From Parasulfitobacter algicola (GTDB lineage: Bacteria > Pseudomonadota > Alphaproteobacteria > Rhodobacterales > Rhodobacteraceae): DNA of 64,000 bases. Below are positions 19,407 through 29,900 of this stretch, piece after piece; position 1 is the stretch's first letter; every line of letters starts with the position of its first letter. Both the position numbers and the translations under genes were made by a program. The notes under the pieces were generated by a model, which was given only the letters and a program-made list of their open reading frames with translations, did no database searches and was not told the origin of the DNA. Where the stretch lies: assembly GCF_013315265.1 (NCBI RefSeq), contig NZ_JABUFE010000001.1, positions 407,001 to 471,000 on the forward strand, read 5' to 3'.

Positions 19407-20091
19407 AATCGTTCTTGATACCGAAACAACCGGATTTGAACCTGACCAAGGTGACCGAATTGTTGAAATCGGTGCGGTTGAACTAATGAACCATATGCCA
19501 ACCGGTAATACTTATCATCAATATATCAACCCTGAACGCAGCATGCCCCAAGGCGCGTTTGAAGTGCATGGCCTTGGCGACGATTTTTTGCGGGACAAAC
19601 CCGTTTTTGCAACGGTTGCACAAGCCTTTATTGATTTTATAGGTGATGCAAAGCTGGTTATTCACAACGCGGCGTTCGATATGAAGTTTTTAAACGCCGA
19701 ATTAAGTTGGATCAAAAAGCCAGCCCTGCCAATGGACCGTGCTGTTGATACGCTGGCCATTGCGCGTAGTAAATACCCTGGCTCACCGGCGTCACTTGAT
19801 GCACTGTGTCGCCGCTTTAATATAGATAATTCAGCCCGAACATTGCATGGCGCTTTGTTAGATTCTGAAATTCTAGCCGAAGTTTATCTTGAACTGATAG
19901 GTGGCCGCCAACCTGACTTTGGATTGTCTGCGAAAAGCAATCAAAAATCTGGCGATATTACTGAAAACTGGCGCCCGACAGTACGGACAAAAAAACTTCC
20001 GCACCGGATAACCGACGCGGAAGCAAAAGCGCACTCTGATTTCGTGGAAAACCTGGGGTCACAAGCCCTTTGGACCAAGTACCAGACTTAG
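19399..20091 (+). CDS. dnaQ: DNA polymerase III epsilon (proofreading) subunit
   Basis: DnaQ is the 3'-5' proofreading exonuclease of the replicative polymerase. The 230-residue product has all DEDDh motifs: VLDTETTGF (ExoI), LVIHNAAFDMKFLNAEL (ExoII) and LHGALLDSEILAEVYLEL (ExoIII with catalytic His and Asp). The C-terminal tail after about residue 180 is the flexible polymerase-binding part. The ATG at 19399 is preferred over an upstream in-frame TTG at 19393. It overlaps the convergent secB stop by 4 bases. Confidence 0.96.
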   Translation: MREIVLDTETTGFEPDQGDRIVEIGAVELMNHMPTGNTYHQYINPERSMPQGAFEVHGLGDDFLRDKPVFATVAQAFIDFIGDAKLVIHNAAFDMKFLNAELSWIKKPALPMDRAVDTLAIARSKYPGSPASLDALCRRFNIDNSARTLHGALLDSEILAEVYLELIGGRQPDFGLSAKSNQKSGDITENWRPTVRTKKLPHRITDAEAKAHSDFVENLGSQALWTKYQT

Positions 20092-20576
20092 TTTGGCTGT
20101 GTTTCCTGTTCTTTGGTCCGATTGGCCATTTCAGTGCGATAAAGTTGAAGAAAATCAATATTTTCCAGATTAAGAGGAGGAAAACCACCATCACGGGTAA
20201 CGTCGCTGACGATGCGGCGTAAAAATGGGAACAACATCCGCGGACATTCGATCAAAAGGAACGGATGCAACTGATCCTCCGGAACACCTTCAATATGGAA
20301 AACGCCAGCGTATTCCAGCTCCATTATGAACAACGTTTCTGTTCCGCCCTTTACTTTTGAAGTCAGGTTAAGTTTTGTAACAACCTCAAACTGATGATCA
20401 ATGGGCCGTTTTTTGGCATCCAGATTCACCTGAACCTGAACATCTGGCTGCACTTCGCCACTTGCACCTTTTTGTGACAAGATATTTTCGAAGGATAGAT
20501 CGCGAATATATTGGGCAAGAACCTGCATTTTGATTTGAGGCTGCGTTTGCTGGGCGCCATTGCCATTTTCTGACAT
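20088..20576 (-). CDS. secB: Protein-export chaperone SecB
   Basis: SecB is a tetrameric cytosolic chaperone that delivers unfolded precursors to SecA. The 162-residue product carries family blocks QIKMQVLAQYIRDLSFENI and TLFIMELEYAGVFHIEGVPEDQLHPFLLIECPRMLFPF, then DVTRDGGFPPLNLENIDFLQLY. N-terminal and C-terminal tails are Asn/Gln-rich. It is convergent with dnaQ and lies downstream of fxsA on the same strand with a 55-bp gap. Confidence 0.97.
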   Translation of the reverse strand: MSENGNGAQQTQPQIKMQVLAQYIRDLSFENILSQKGASGEVQPDVQVQVNLDAKKRPIDHQFEVVTKLNLTSKVKGGTETLFIMELEYAGVFHIEGVPEDQLHPFLLIECPRMLFPFLRRIVSDVTRDGGFPPLNLENIDFLQLYRTEMANRTKEQETQPN

Positions 20577-20631
20577 TTTAAAACTCCTAAAGATCAGTTG
20601 CCGGTGTCTCTAACAGCTTGATTGCAGTGTC

Positions 20632-21099
20632 TCAATGCTTAGTCCATTCAGATGGGACATGCGTCGGCTTTTTTACTGGATCAACTTCCCGGTATTCACC
20701 CTCAACAATATTCTCGGCATTCGGGCCTTGGGATCTGCGATTTTGCATTTTGAAACTGATCCGATTACGCATTTTTTCATAGATTGCCTGTCTGACTGCC
20801 GGGACAAGCAGTAAAAGACCAACGGCATCTGTGAAAAATCCAGGTGTCAGCAGTAATGCGCCGGAAAAAAGAACCATTGCCCCTTCGACCAGCGGAAGTG
20901 TTGGATCTTTTAGATCTGACATTGCGTCTTGTAGCCGCCGAATAATCGATAAACCCTGACTTTTGACCAGTCTTGTGCCCAAAATCGCAGTTAAAATAAC
21001 AATAATCAGCGTAGGCCATAGCCCAATAAACTTGCCAGCTTGTATAAAAAGCGCAATTTCAATCAGTGGAACAAGGATAAAAAGCAGTAGAAGTCTCAT
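20632..21099 (-). CDS. fxsA: FxsA family membrane protein
   Basis: FxsA proteins are small inner-membrane proteins; in E. coli fxsA alleviates exclusion of phage T7 by the F plasmid, but the physiological role is unclear. The 155-residue product has two N-terminal hydrophobic segments (about 3-43, LLLLFILVPLIEIALFI and the ILTAILGTRLVKSQG hairpin), a middle segment (LLLTPGFFTDAVGLLLLVPAVR, about 80-103) and a charged cytosolic tail. Family assignment is secure; function is not. Confidence 0.9.
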   Translation of the reverse strand: MRLLLLFILVPLIEIALFIQAGKFIGLWPTLIIVILTAILGTRLVKSQGLSIIRRLQDAMSDLKDPTLPLVEGAMVLFSGALLLTPGFFTDAVGLLLLVPAVRQAIYEKMRNRISFKMQNRRSQGPNAENIVEGEYREVDPVKKPTHVPSEWTKH

Positions 21100-21204
21100 T
21101 CAGAGGATTCCTCGTTGCTGTGGTAGTGGACTTGACGGGTGTCCTGACATACATATGTGCCTTGTAGCGATGTTACCACGTTTCACCCCCTTAAAGAGGC
21201 TTAG

Positions 21205-21867
21205 ATGAACAACTCAGTGATCCACCTTTTGGTTCTGGCCGCAATTGCAATCTTTTTAATTATGCGCCTGAAAAGTGTTCTGGGTAAGCGCGAGGGGTTT
21301 GAAAAACCGCCTGTGCCTGTTCAAAAGGATGCGCCTTCGCGGTCGCGTCCTGATTTTGAGGTGATAGATGGCGGACCGGATCGTGATATCACCGACCATG
21401 TGCCTGAAGGGTCAGAACAGGCCGATGCATTGGCGCAGATGAAATCAGCTGATCCATCGTTCAGTGTTGGTGAATTCCTGTCTGGTGCACGCGGCGCATA
21501 TGAAATGATTTTGATGGCATTCGAAAAAGGCGATCTTGCATCGATCAAGCCGTTTTTGGCAGAAGATGTCTATGATACATTCGCCGAGGTCGTTGAAGCT
21601 CGTGAAAATCAAGGTATCACGATTGAAGCAAACTTTATTGGTATCCGTGAAATGTCATTGGTCGATGCAGTGTTCGATCCCGAAACTTCAAATGCAGATA
21701 TTGTTGTGCGTTTTGTAGGTGAGCTGACATCAGTCGTGCGCGATCGTGGTGGTGATATCATTGAAGGTAGCGACAGTGAAATCAAGCGACAGAAAGACAT
21801 GTGGACCTTTAGCCGTGTGATGAATTCTGGTGATCCAAACTGGCAATTAACGGCAACCGGGGAATAG
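21205..21867 (+). CDS. Tim44-like (TimA) membrane-anchored protein
   Basis: A 220-residue protein with one N-terminal membrane segment (residues 4-20), a polar linker, and a C-terminal Tim44/TIM44-like domain from about residue 75 (DPSFSVGEFLSGARGAYEMILMAFEKGDLASIKPFLAEDVYDTF). Alphaproteobacterial TimA is regarded as a relative of the mitochondrial import motor subunit Tim44; its bacterial job is not settled. It is divergent from fxsA and precedes the Smr gene by 19 bp. Neighbouring secB and fxsA match the usual context. Confidence 0.88.
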   Translation: MNNSVIHLLVLAAIAIFLIMRLKSVLGKREGFEKPPVPVQKDAPSRSRPDFEVIDGGPDRDITDHVPEGSEQADALAQMKSADPSFSVGEFLSGARGAYEMILMAFEKGDLASIKPFLAEDVYDTFAEVVEARENQGITIEANFIGIREMSLVDAVFDPETSNADIVVRFVGELTSVVRDRGGDIIEGSDSEIKRQKDMWTFSRVMNSGDPNWQLTATGE

Positions 21868-21886
21868 CAGCCCCTGGTCAATATTT

Positions 21887-22447
21887 GTGGCGCGAAAGAA
21901 GAAACTCCTAACTGACGAAGACATGGTGCTTTGGACTAAGGTTGCTGAAAAATCGCAACCCATCCATCGTGATAAACCAAAACTGAATGTAACGGTTGAC
22001 GAAAAAATGGCGCCTGTGAAAAAGGCAAAACTGTCATCCTCTGTCGCGGCTGTTTCAAAAGTTCAAAAACCTGGTCCCAAGATTTCCACCGCAGATCATA
22101 TTGCGATGGATGCAAAGTCATTCAAGAAGATGAAGCGGGGCGCGTTGCGTCCAGAAGCAAAACTTGATTTGCATGGCTTAACTCTTGTCCAAGCACACGC
22201 AGCTTTGATCGCTTTTGTTGGCGATGCCTTTGCTAAGCAAAAAAGACTGGTTTTGGTTGTCACGGGTAAAGGTAAGAAGTCGGACACAGATCATTTTATG
22301 TCACGACCAACTGGAGTCTTGCGCAGTCAGGTGCCACAATGGTTAGCCTTGCCCCCGCTTTCGCGACACATTCTTCAAGTCACCGAAGCCCATCAAAAAC
22401 ACGGTGGTTCTGGCGCGTTTTATGTATATCTGAAACGTTTGCGCTGA
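21887..22447 (+). CDS. Smr domain protein
   Basis: A 186-residue protein with a basic, low-complexity N-terminal half and a C-terminal Smr domain, found in MutS2 and in stand-alone putative nucleases. KLDLHGLTLVQAHAAL (from about residue 91) and VVTGKGKK (about 123) are the two conserved Smr motifs, followed by the RSQVPQWL block. The start is a GTG at 21887 giving MARKKKLLTDED, which matches the usual alphaproteobacterial start of this family. It is probably co-transcribed with the timA-like gene. Its last base is one nucleotide from the convergent hydrolase gene. Confidence 0.88.
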   Translation: MARKKKLLTDEDMVLWTKVAEKSQPIHRDKPKLNVTVDEKMAPVKKAKLSSSVAAVSKVQKPGPKISTADHIAMDAKSFKKMKRGALRPEAKLDLHGLTLVQAHAALIAFVGDAFAKQKRLVLVVTGKGKKSDTDHFMSRPTGVLRSQVPQWLALPPLSRHILQVTEAHQKHGGSGAFYVYLKRLR

Positions 22448-22448
22448 A

Positions 22449-23549
22449 TTATCTTTGGATATTTTGCGTTGGTGACAAAATAATTTTAGTTGTGTTTTGA
22501 ACGGTTAATACTGTTCCCGGCAAAAGACCTGACCGCACTGATGCATCGCTATTAAACGCTCTGTCGATCTCAGACACGCGCGATACCAAAGCCAAAAGCG
22601 ATGGTGAGTTGGCGACAGTAAAATGGTTAAGCTCATCCCCATCTGAAAATGCTGTGACATCAATCAATGTGACATTGAATTCTGATACTCTTTCAACATC
22701 GACCAGATTTCCTAAGCGGGATGTTAGGCCCGTCAAACGTGCAGACAAACGCAATGCGCGATCGCGTTCAGATATGAAAATTGCAAAGGGTTCAGGCAGT
22801 TCACCAATACGTTTTGCTTGCGACCGAAACACGTCGACATCGATATCGGGCGAAATCAAAATCACGCCATCAATTATATCTGACGGATGCCGTCCTGATC
22901 CAATCGCCATTTGTCGCAGTGTTTCCATCGTCAGAAAAGCACCCATAGAATGCGCAACAATAATGATCTGTTCCGCGCCAGATTGGCGAACATCTAATAT
23001 CATTTTTTCCAAAGCATCCCGCGCAATCAATATGCTGTCACTGTCATAGGCATACCCAAGCGGGTTAGCAGAGCTGGCCCAAGAAAAACTAATCGGGACA
23101 CCCGGAATACCAAGGTCATTTTTCATCTGGGCATTTCGGAAAATGCTGTCAGCAAATGTGTTGTTAAAGCCGTGAACATAGATTGTTGCTTCACGATCTT
23201 GTTTTGGAAGCTTTGAAAATTCCCGACGAAGCGAACTTTGAAAAGCACGATTATCTAAGAAGTGATCAACGCCCGCTAAAACGAAATCACGCGTCGGATC
23301 AGGCGTTCGTCTAGGAAACCTGATATCACCCGGCTTACGATCTGGGGGAACGGAAACAACATACCTTCCAAAGCTAACCGTTTCAGATCTGTCAACACCA
23401 AAGAAAACCTTAGCATCTTCGGCGCGGGTCGTTACGGCAAACACGACATTGGCGACCCCGATTTGATCGGACCCTTCGACCAAAACCGGGAAAGACCTTT
23501 CAGCACAGGCGCTTAGCAGAAAAAACAGGATTGCGATGTATCGTTTCAT
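22449..23549 (-). CDS. DUF900-type alpha/beta hydrolase, predicted lipoprotein
   Basis: A 366-residue predicted envelope hydrolase. The signal peptide ends in a lipobox FLLSAC, so Cys15 is probably lipidated. The catalytic fold is visible as EATIYVHGFNNTFADSI (oxyanion region), the nucleophile elbow VAHSMGAFLT with Ser near residue 199, and a later Asp/His region (ISPDIDVDVF; DELNHFTVANS). The family is annotated only as esterase/lipase-like and no substrate can be inferred here. It lies on the strand opposite to smr and the same strand as hslVU, 51 bp downstream of hslU. Confidence 0.85.
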   Translation of the reverse strand: MKRYIAILFFLLSACAERSFPVLVEGSDQIGVANVVFAVTTRAEDAKVFFGVDRSETVSFGRYVVSVPPDRKPGDIRFPRRTPDPTRDFVLAGVDHFLDNRAFQSSLRREFSKLPKQDREATIYVHGFNNTFADSIFRNAQMKNDLGIPGVPISFSWASSANPLGYAYDSDSILIARDALEKMILDVRQSGAEQIIIVAHSMGAFLTMETLRQMAIGSGRHPSDIIDGVILISPDIDVDVFRSQAKRIGELPEPFAIFISERDRALRLSARLTGLTSRLGNLVDVERVSEFNVTLIDVTAFSDGDELNHFTVANSPSLLALVSRVSEIDRAFNSDASVRSGLLPGTVLTVQNTTKIILSPTQNIQR

Positions 23550-23599
23550 TGTAAACCAATAATGTAATTGGTTAATCTGCTAATCATATTATGAGTGTT

Positions 23600-24904
23600 C
23601 TACAAGACATAGCGGCTAAGATCAGTCGAACGGCTTAGTTCGCCAAGATTTGTTTCGACAAAATCAGCATCAACCAAAATACTTTCGCCAGGACGGTCAG
23701 GTGCCGTAAAGGACAGCTCCTCAAACACGCGTTCCATCACGGTATAAAGCCTGCGAGCCCCTATATTTTCGACCGCCGTGTTTACTTCGGCAGCGATCTT
23801 GGCAAGGGCTTCGATACCGTCTTCGGTGAAATCGACCGTGACTTCCTCTGTTTTCATCAATGCCGTGTATTGACGTGTCAGTGCGTTGTCGGTTTCGCAT
23901 AGGATTCTAACGAAATCTTCCTGTGTCAGTGCGCGCAATTCCACGCGGATCGGAAGCCGCCCTTGTAATTCGGGCAGCAAATCCGAAGGTTTCGCAATAT
24001 GGAATGCACCAGATGCGATAAACAGGATATGATCTGTTTTAACAGGTCCATATTTCGTCGAAACGGTTGTTCCTTCGATCAAAGGTAACAAATCTCGTTG
24101 CACGCCTTCACGGCTGACATCCCCGCCACGTGCATCAGATCGCGCACAAACCTTGTCGATTTCATCCAGAAAAACAATCCCGTTTTCCTGTACGGATTCT
24201 AACGCAGCCTTGTTAACAACGTCGTCTTCCAACAGTTTATCGGCTTCTTCACCGATTAAAATTTCATAGCTTTCTGCAACACTCAATTTGCGTTTTACGG
24301 TACGCCCACTAAAGGCTTTGCCGAAAATATCGCCTAAATTCATCATGCCGACATTTGAACCGGGCTGACCTGGAATTTCAAAGGTTGGCATTGAAGGCGC
24401 TTCTGACAAATCCAATTCAATAACAGTATCGTCCAGTTCGCCGCTTTTAAGTTTCTTGCGAAACATCTCACGTGTGCCTTCGCGGGCATCTTCGCCAGCA
24501 AGGGCTTCGATCACGCGATCCTCTGCGGCTTTATAGGCTTTGGCTTTGACATCATCGCGCATCAAGTCGCGGGTTTGCGCAATCGCGGCATCCACCAAGT
24601 CGCGGATAATTTGTTCAACGTCACGACCGACATAGCCGACTTCGGTGAATTTCGTGGCTTCAACCTTGATAAAGGGGGCGCGCGCAAGTTTTGCCAGACG
24701 ACGGCTGATTTCCGTTTTACCAACACCGGTTGGCCCGATCATCAGGATATTCTTTGGGTAAACTTCTTCGCGTAGATCATCGCCTAATTGTTTACGCCGC
24801 CAACGATTGCGCAAAGCAACAGCAACCGCGCGCTTTGCATCTTTTTGGCCAATAATAAAGCGATCAAGCTCTGAAACGATTTCGCGGGGGGTTAAATCTG
24901 TCAT
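23600..24904 (-). CDS. hslU: HslVU protease ATPase subunit HslU
   Basis: HslU (ClpY) unfolds substrates and feeds them into the HslV peptidase. The 434-residue protein has the family start [23 protein letters not shown], Walker A GPTGVGKT at residues 57-64, the I domain in the middle, Walker [12 protein letters not shown], the sensor and arginine-finger region, and ends in RYVL; a hydrophobic C-terminal tail is needed to engage HslV. The ATG overlaps the hslV stop by 4 bases. Confidence 0.97.
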   Translation of the reverse strand: MTDLTPREIVSELDRFIIGQKDAKRAVAVALRNRWRRKQLGDDLREEVYPKNILMIGPTGVGKTEISRRLAKLARAPFIKVEATKFTEVGYVGRDVEQIIRDLVDAAIAQTRDLMRDDVKAKAYKAAEDRVIEALAGEDAREGTREMFRKKLKSGELDDTVIELDLSEAPSMPTFEIPGQPGSNVGMMNLGDIFGKAFSGRTVKRKLSVAESYEILIGEEADKLLEDDVVNKAALESVQENGIVFLDEIDKVCARSDARGGDVSREGVQRDLLPLIEGTTVSTKYGPVKTDHILFIASGAFHIAKPSDLLPELQGRLPIRVELRALTQEDFVRILCETDNALTRQYTALMKTEEVTVDFTEDGIEALAKIAAEVNTAVENIGARRLYTVMERVFEELSFTAPDRPGESILVDADFVETNLGELSRSTDLSRYVL

Positions 24905-25458
24905 TTGTTAATTTTCTCTATGGTCAGATTGCCATTTGTATAGACACAGATATCAGCCGCGATTTTCATCGCTTCACGCGCGATATCTTCTGCTGATCTT
25001 TCGCTTTGCATTAATCCACGTGCGGCCGCCAAAGCATAATTGCCGCCTGATCCGATCGCCGCGACATCATGTTCAGGCTCTAAAACATCGCCCGCCCCTG
25101 TGATGACCAATAATTCATTGCCATCCGATACAATCAACATTGCTTCCAACTTTTGTAGATATTTGTCTGTCCGCCAATCTTTCGCCAATTCGACGGAAGC
25201 ACGCGCCAATTGGCCCGGTGTTGCTTCTAATTTCGCCTCAAGCCGTTCTAGCAAGGTAAATGCATCTGCAGTTGATCCCGCAAATCCGGCGACCACGTCA
25301 AAACCACCGGGCGACAGACGACGAACTTTGCGCGCTGTGCCTTTGATAACGGTTTGTCCAAGGCTGACCTGCCCGTCGCCAGCGATCACAACCTCACCTG
25401 CTTTTTTCACACCGATGATGGTTGTGCCATGCCAACCGGGAAATTCATCATTATGCAT
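24901..25458 (-). CDS. hslV: HslVU protease peptidase subunit HslV
   Basis: HslV (ClpQ) is a proteasome-like N-terminal-threonine peptidase. The 185-residue product begins with a short propeptide ([11 protein letters not shown]) before the catalytic Thr of TTIIGV. It also has [22 protein letters not shown] and [19 protein letters not shown]. The open frame runs to 25581, but the ATG at 25458 is preferred because it follows GGAAGGA and matches family N-termini. It is transcribed divergently from the APH-like kinase gene and directly coupled to hslU. Confidence 0.96.
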   Translation of the reverse strand: MHNDEFPGWHGTTIIGVKKAGEVVIAGDGQVSLGQTVIKGTARKVRRLSPGGFDVVAGFAGSTADAFTLLERLEAKLEATPGQLARASVELAKDWRTDKYLQKLEAMLIVSDGNELLVITGAGDVLEPEHDVAAIGSGGNYALAAARGLMQSERSAEDIAREAMKIAADICVYTNGNLTIEKINK

Positions 25459-25531
25459 AGCTGTCCTTCCGTTTCGCGGATATATGTGACCCCATGAGGT
25501 ATGTTGCAACCCGTGATCGTCAGGATGCGTG

Positions 25532-26506
25532 ATGCTGACAAGGGATAAAAAAGTTGACGGCGCGTTGGAGGCGTGGCGCATTATGGCGCCAAAAGAAGGT
25601 TTTGACCCTTATGCCTATACCCCTGTGCGAACATGGCGCAAGCAGGATCGCAGACGCGACCATATTGTTCTGCAACTCAAGGATCAAACGGGTAAATCAA
25701 TTATCCTGAAAAAACTTTATCGACCAACCGATCAAGATGCGTTCGTGAATACCGTTAAAAATCATCATCGCGCGCATAATGCATTACGCGATCATGAAAC
25801 GGCCCAAGTGCCTTCCATTCTTTTTCAAGATGATCAACAGCTTGTTTATATAACAGAATTTGTCCAAGGCACGACATTCTTTGGGGTATGTGAACAGATT
25901 GAAGATCGAACTGCGATACTTGCGAAAGCCGGGGCGTGGATGTCTGCATTTCATCAGGCGACAGAAGAACAACGGCGTATTTATCAACCGAAATTTATGG
26001 TCAATCATATCAATCATTTGGTTGATGAAATGCAAAGCGGTAAGCGCCGCATCCGGGCGCAACAGCAGTTCATTAAAACGGCGACCTACATCCAGGATTT
26101 TGCGAAAAACTTCGAAGGCCAGGAAAGCATTATTTCTGCAAAACATGGCGACATGAATATGCGTAACCTTTTAATTGGCAGCGATATGAGCTGGGGGATC
26201 GATTTTGGTGAAATATCAAATGCGCCTGTCGGGTTCGACATTGCGCGGTTTCTTTTGAACTATGCAGAAACCTTTGCGGATCTTGATGATATTGCGCCAG
26301 GTGACGTTATCCCAAAATGTGATCTAGATGCCTTTTTCACAGGATATACATTTGTTGGTCAAAATGATCCCGCTGTACAATTTTTGTTGAAAGTTCAGCT
26401 GCTTCTGGATTGGAACCGTTTGCCGCGTAATCTGACACAAACCAGCATTGCGCATATGGTTCGCTTCAAGCGTATACAAAAAATTGCTAAAACTGCGTTT
26501 GTCTGA
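25532..26506 (+). CDS. APH-fold phosphotransferase of unknown substrate
   Basis: A 324-residue cytosolic protein with an aminoglycoside-phosphotransferase/choline-kinase type fold. KSIILKKLY supplies the ATP-binding lysine region, [13 protein letters not shown] is a Brenner-type catalytic loop (HGDxNxxN), and [24 protein letters not shown] carries the metal-binding Asp. It is not the AmgK type encoded at 33.9 kb. The ATG at 25532 follows AGGA. The gene is divergent from hslV and ends in a palindromic terminator shared with trxA. There is no reason to call it antibiotic resistance; a small-molecule or sugar kinase is more likely. Confidence 0.75.
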   Translation: MLTRDKKVDGALEAWRIMAPKEGFDPYAYTPVRTWRKQDRRRDHIVLQLKDQTGKSIILKKLYRPTDQDAFVNTVKNHHRAHNALRDHETAQVPSILFQDDQQLVYITEFVQGTTFFGVCEQIEDRTAILAKAGAWMSAFHQATEEQRRIYQPKFMVNHINHLVDEMQSGKRRIRAQQQFIKTATYIQDFAKNFEGQESIISAKHGDMNMRNLLIGSDMSWGIDFGEISNAPVGFDIARFLLNYAETFADLDDIAPGDVIPKCDLDAFFTGYTFVGQNDPAVQFLLKVQLLLDWNRLPRNLTQTSIAHMVRFKRIQKIAKTAFV

Positions 26507-26530
26507 GCCAGGGCCGTACGGCCCTGGCTC
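26505..26530. terminator. Bidirectional palindromic terminator
   Basis: A perfect 26-bp inverted repeat with 13-bp GC-rich arms (GAGCCAGGGCCGT and its complement). It begins within the stop codon of the kinase gene and ends 9 bp before the trxA stop. No T-run follows, so it may act with Rho or as a transcript-end stabiliser. Confidence 0.65.
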
Positions 26531-26538
26531 AAGATGAT

Positions 26539-26859
26539 TCAAATCGACTCTTCAATCCAGCTTTGCAGTGCCGCTTTTGGTTTTGCGCCGCTCATGTTTG
26601 AAACAACTTCGCCATTTTTGATAACAAATAAAGCGGGGATGCCGCGTACACCCATCTGGGCGGCGACGTTTGGGTTGCTGTCAACGTCAACTTTGACGAT
26701 TTTGACTTTTCCACCCATTTCATCGGATAATTCTTCTAATGCGGGGCCTATCTGTTTGCAGGGACCACACCATTCCGCCCAGAAATCCACAACAACGGGA
26801 ATATCTGAGTTTTTGACATGTTCGTCGAAAGTATCGTCAGTAACGGCTAGGGTCGCCAT
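26539..26859 (-). CDS. trxA: Thioredoxin
   Basis: A 106-residue thioredoxin, the general cytosolic dithiol reductant. The active site WCGPC has Cys31 and Cys34; DFWAEW precedes it and the cis-proline loop [11 protein letters not shown] follows. It lies at the end of the leftward addB-addA run, 58 bp after addA, the usual position in this family of alphaproteobacteria. Confidence 0.97.
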   Translation of the reverse strand: MATLAVTDDTFDEHVKNSDIPVVVDFWAEWCGPCKQIGPALEELSDEMGGKVKIVKVDVDSNPNVAAQMGVRGIPALFVIKNGEVVSNMSGAKPKAALQSWIEESI

Positions 26860-26917
26860 AAGTTATCTCCTTGGGGCCAGGGTCGGATGCGGAACGTAAG
26901 AATGTGCAGACGTCCCG

Positions 26918-29900
26918 TCAAGATACTGTGTCCAACATAACCGTCTGCCTCACGATGTCGTGCGGTAATACCATAAGTTCAGCCGTTTTAGTCCATAAAA
27001 TTGCAGTCTTGATTTGTTTGTCAGGATAAATTTGTTGCAATGCTGTTTGATAAGCGCGCATTTGGCGCATCAAACCCAGTGGTATCGTTTCAGGCGTGGT
27101 CGGAACCACGCGGTTTGTCTTGAAATCGACAGCCAGAACGTGATCATCAAAAACAATAAGCCGGTCAATGGTGCCATGTATTCTTTGATTGCCCAATTCC
27201 GGCAATGTGGCCGTTATCGAAACCTCGGCCAGTGTATCAGGTGCAAAAAGATGATGCAGGTGTTGGGCTGTTAAGACTGTCGTTGCTTCGATCAACGCCG
27301 ATTGCGCTTGGGATTGGGACGCAGGTGATTGGTCTAAACTCAGAATATCTGTGGCTAAACTGTTCCAACTGCTTTGCGGAGGCGTTGGTAAATGTTCCAA
27401 TAGCAAATGCACATGCCGACCATATTGCAAAACGGCATCATCAACATCTGGATCTATTATCGTTTCAAGGGATTTGGCCCCCCCAAGATCAGACGGGGAA
27501 AGCGTTGGTGGTGCGGGCTTGATAGTAGCGGGGCGTTGTCTGAAATAATCGGGCCAATCTGGGATGTCGGGCCCAGGTTTTTGAATACCTTTAATCTGGC
27601 TTTGTGACCAATCCCCGGTTTCCAGTCTTAACCCTTGACCGAAACCAAAGTCATGTGCGGCTGCATCTGCTTTTTCCATCCCTTGTTGTGCAAGCCAATG
27701 CCAGCACTGTACATTTTCGGTTATTTTTCCTGCGCCGGCAATGATCAGCCATTTTTCCGCACGGGTCATGGCAACATACAGCAGTCTAAGCCGTTCTTGT
27801 TGTTGGGCTATCTTCCATTCATCCACCTGTGATCGAATTATTTCGGGCTGTTCAGTGGCACCAGGTGTCCAGAAGACCAAATCATTCGTTGCCAGTAATT
27901 CATTTCTAAAACTGACGTGACGTGTGGCGCAATCGGGCAATATAACAATTGGCGCTTCAAGACCTTTGGCACCATGCACAGTCATAACACGGATCAGATC
28001 ACTGGCGTTGTCGATCTGCCGTTTGATTTCGACCTCATCCGTTTCCAGCCAAGCCAAAAAGCCAGTCAGAGTTGGAATTTCGGTTCGTTCATAACTTAGC
28101 GCCTGATCCAAAAGGGCATCGATGCCATCTTCTGCCTCGGGCCCCAATCGTGCCAGCAGTTTTGTGCGACCTTCGAATCTGGTCAAAAGACGTTCAATCA
28201 GATCATAAGGACGCAGAAAGTCGGCTCCATCGCGCAATGCCTCAAGGATATTAACTGTTTCCGCAAAGTCATCTTTGCGGTTTTGCAAAGCGCGCCACAG
28301 ATATTTGTCCGTTCTTTTATGGGCCAGATCGAAAAGCTGCTGTTCGGACCAGCCAAACAAAGGTGACCGCAGCGCACAAGCCAATGCCAGATCATCTTCA
28401 GGCAAAGCCAAAAACGAAAGAACGGCTGCAATATCCTTGACTGCCAACTCGGCCCCGATCTTTAGTCGGTCTGCACCGGCGATGGGCAAATCCATTGCTT
28501 TGCATGCCTGAATAATTTCGCGAAACAGATCATTGCGGCGCTGTACCAGGATCAGAAAATCACCGGGCCGGATCAGGCGCTGCGTATATCTGCCAGAGCT
28601 TTCGATTTCATCAGGCAGTGTTGACTTGGTGTCGATCAGCATTTTGATCTGTGTGGCAACCTGACGGGCCAGAATGACGGTTTCATGTTCTGGGTTAAGC
28701 CGGTCAACCGGATCGCGCCAACGTGGATCATCACTGATTTTCTGCGGTTCAATCACAGGCCATAAATCAACGCGCCCCGGCATGTCTGATTTAAAAGCAC
28801 GATGGTATATATCGTTGTCCAGATCGCGACCTTCAAAAGTCTTATCTACAAGCCGCAAAATGGGTTCTGCAGATCGAAACGAATGTTCCAGTGTTAGCGA
28901 TTGAAAGGGCAAGCCGACCACGGCCAACCTGTCCTGAAATAAATGACGCATTCGACTAAAACCAGATGGATCGGCACCCTGAAACGAATAAATCGATTGT
29001 TTTGGATCGCCCACGACAAAGATTGTGCGCTGCACATCCTTACGTGCGCCGTCCCCGCTGGTAAATTCCTGTGCCAATCGTTCAATGACTTGCCATTGTG
29101 ATGGGCTGGTATCCTGGGCTTCATCAACCAAAATATGATCAATGCCGCCGTCTAGTCGGAACAAAACCCACTGCGCCACAGTCGGATCATTCAAAAGCCG
29201 CGAGGCGCGTTCAATCAGATCATCAAAATCAAGCCAGCCACGAAACTGTTTACGGGCCTCGTAAAGGGGCAAAAAGATCTGCGCAAAAGCATAAAGCGCT
29301 TCGGTTTTATGAAAAGCGGCCAGCGCCTTTTGGTTTTCAACAGCATTTTCGACACGCTGCATCAGAGCCCAAAAATCTTCCATGCTGTCTTGGATTTTGG
29401 CTTGTGTACCTTTGTTGGGGAAAGTCTTTCGCTGTGTTCCCGCTTGCGTCAAAAGAACATCGCGAAGAATGGAAAAACCTGCAGCATCATAAGACGCAAA
29501 GCCCGCTAGCCTATCTGCTGTCTTTGCTTCGGACGCTGTGCCGGTTTTCATTGCACTTACCAATGATTGGATCAGCGTGACCTCATCACCCAGAAAGACA
29601 TTCTCAAACAGGGTCTGTTCGGTCTCATGTTTTGATAAACCGAACTGTTGCTTTCGTTCCAAAGTGGTTGTCTTTGCAAGAAACAAGGATCTGTATTTTG
29701 CAATTTCCCCCAATAGCTTTTCAAAACTTTCGCCGGAATACAGCGCGGCCAGCCCATCGATTAAATGCACGGTATCGGGATTGTCGGCCATTTCTTCGAC
29801 GATCTCATCGCGCAGCAGTTGGACAGACCTATCCTCCACTTCTTTGAATTGGGGTGACACGCCCGCCTCAAGCGGGAAACGTCGCAAAAGCGACGCGCAG

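Noticed and set aside
25532-26506. Aminoglycoside resistance gene
   Set aside because: The fold is shared by many metabolic kinases and the context is housekeeping; nothing points to a drug substrate.
29098-29580. 160-residue plus-strand open frame
   Set aside because: Antisense to addA, which has all helicase motifs in the other strand.
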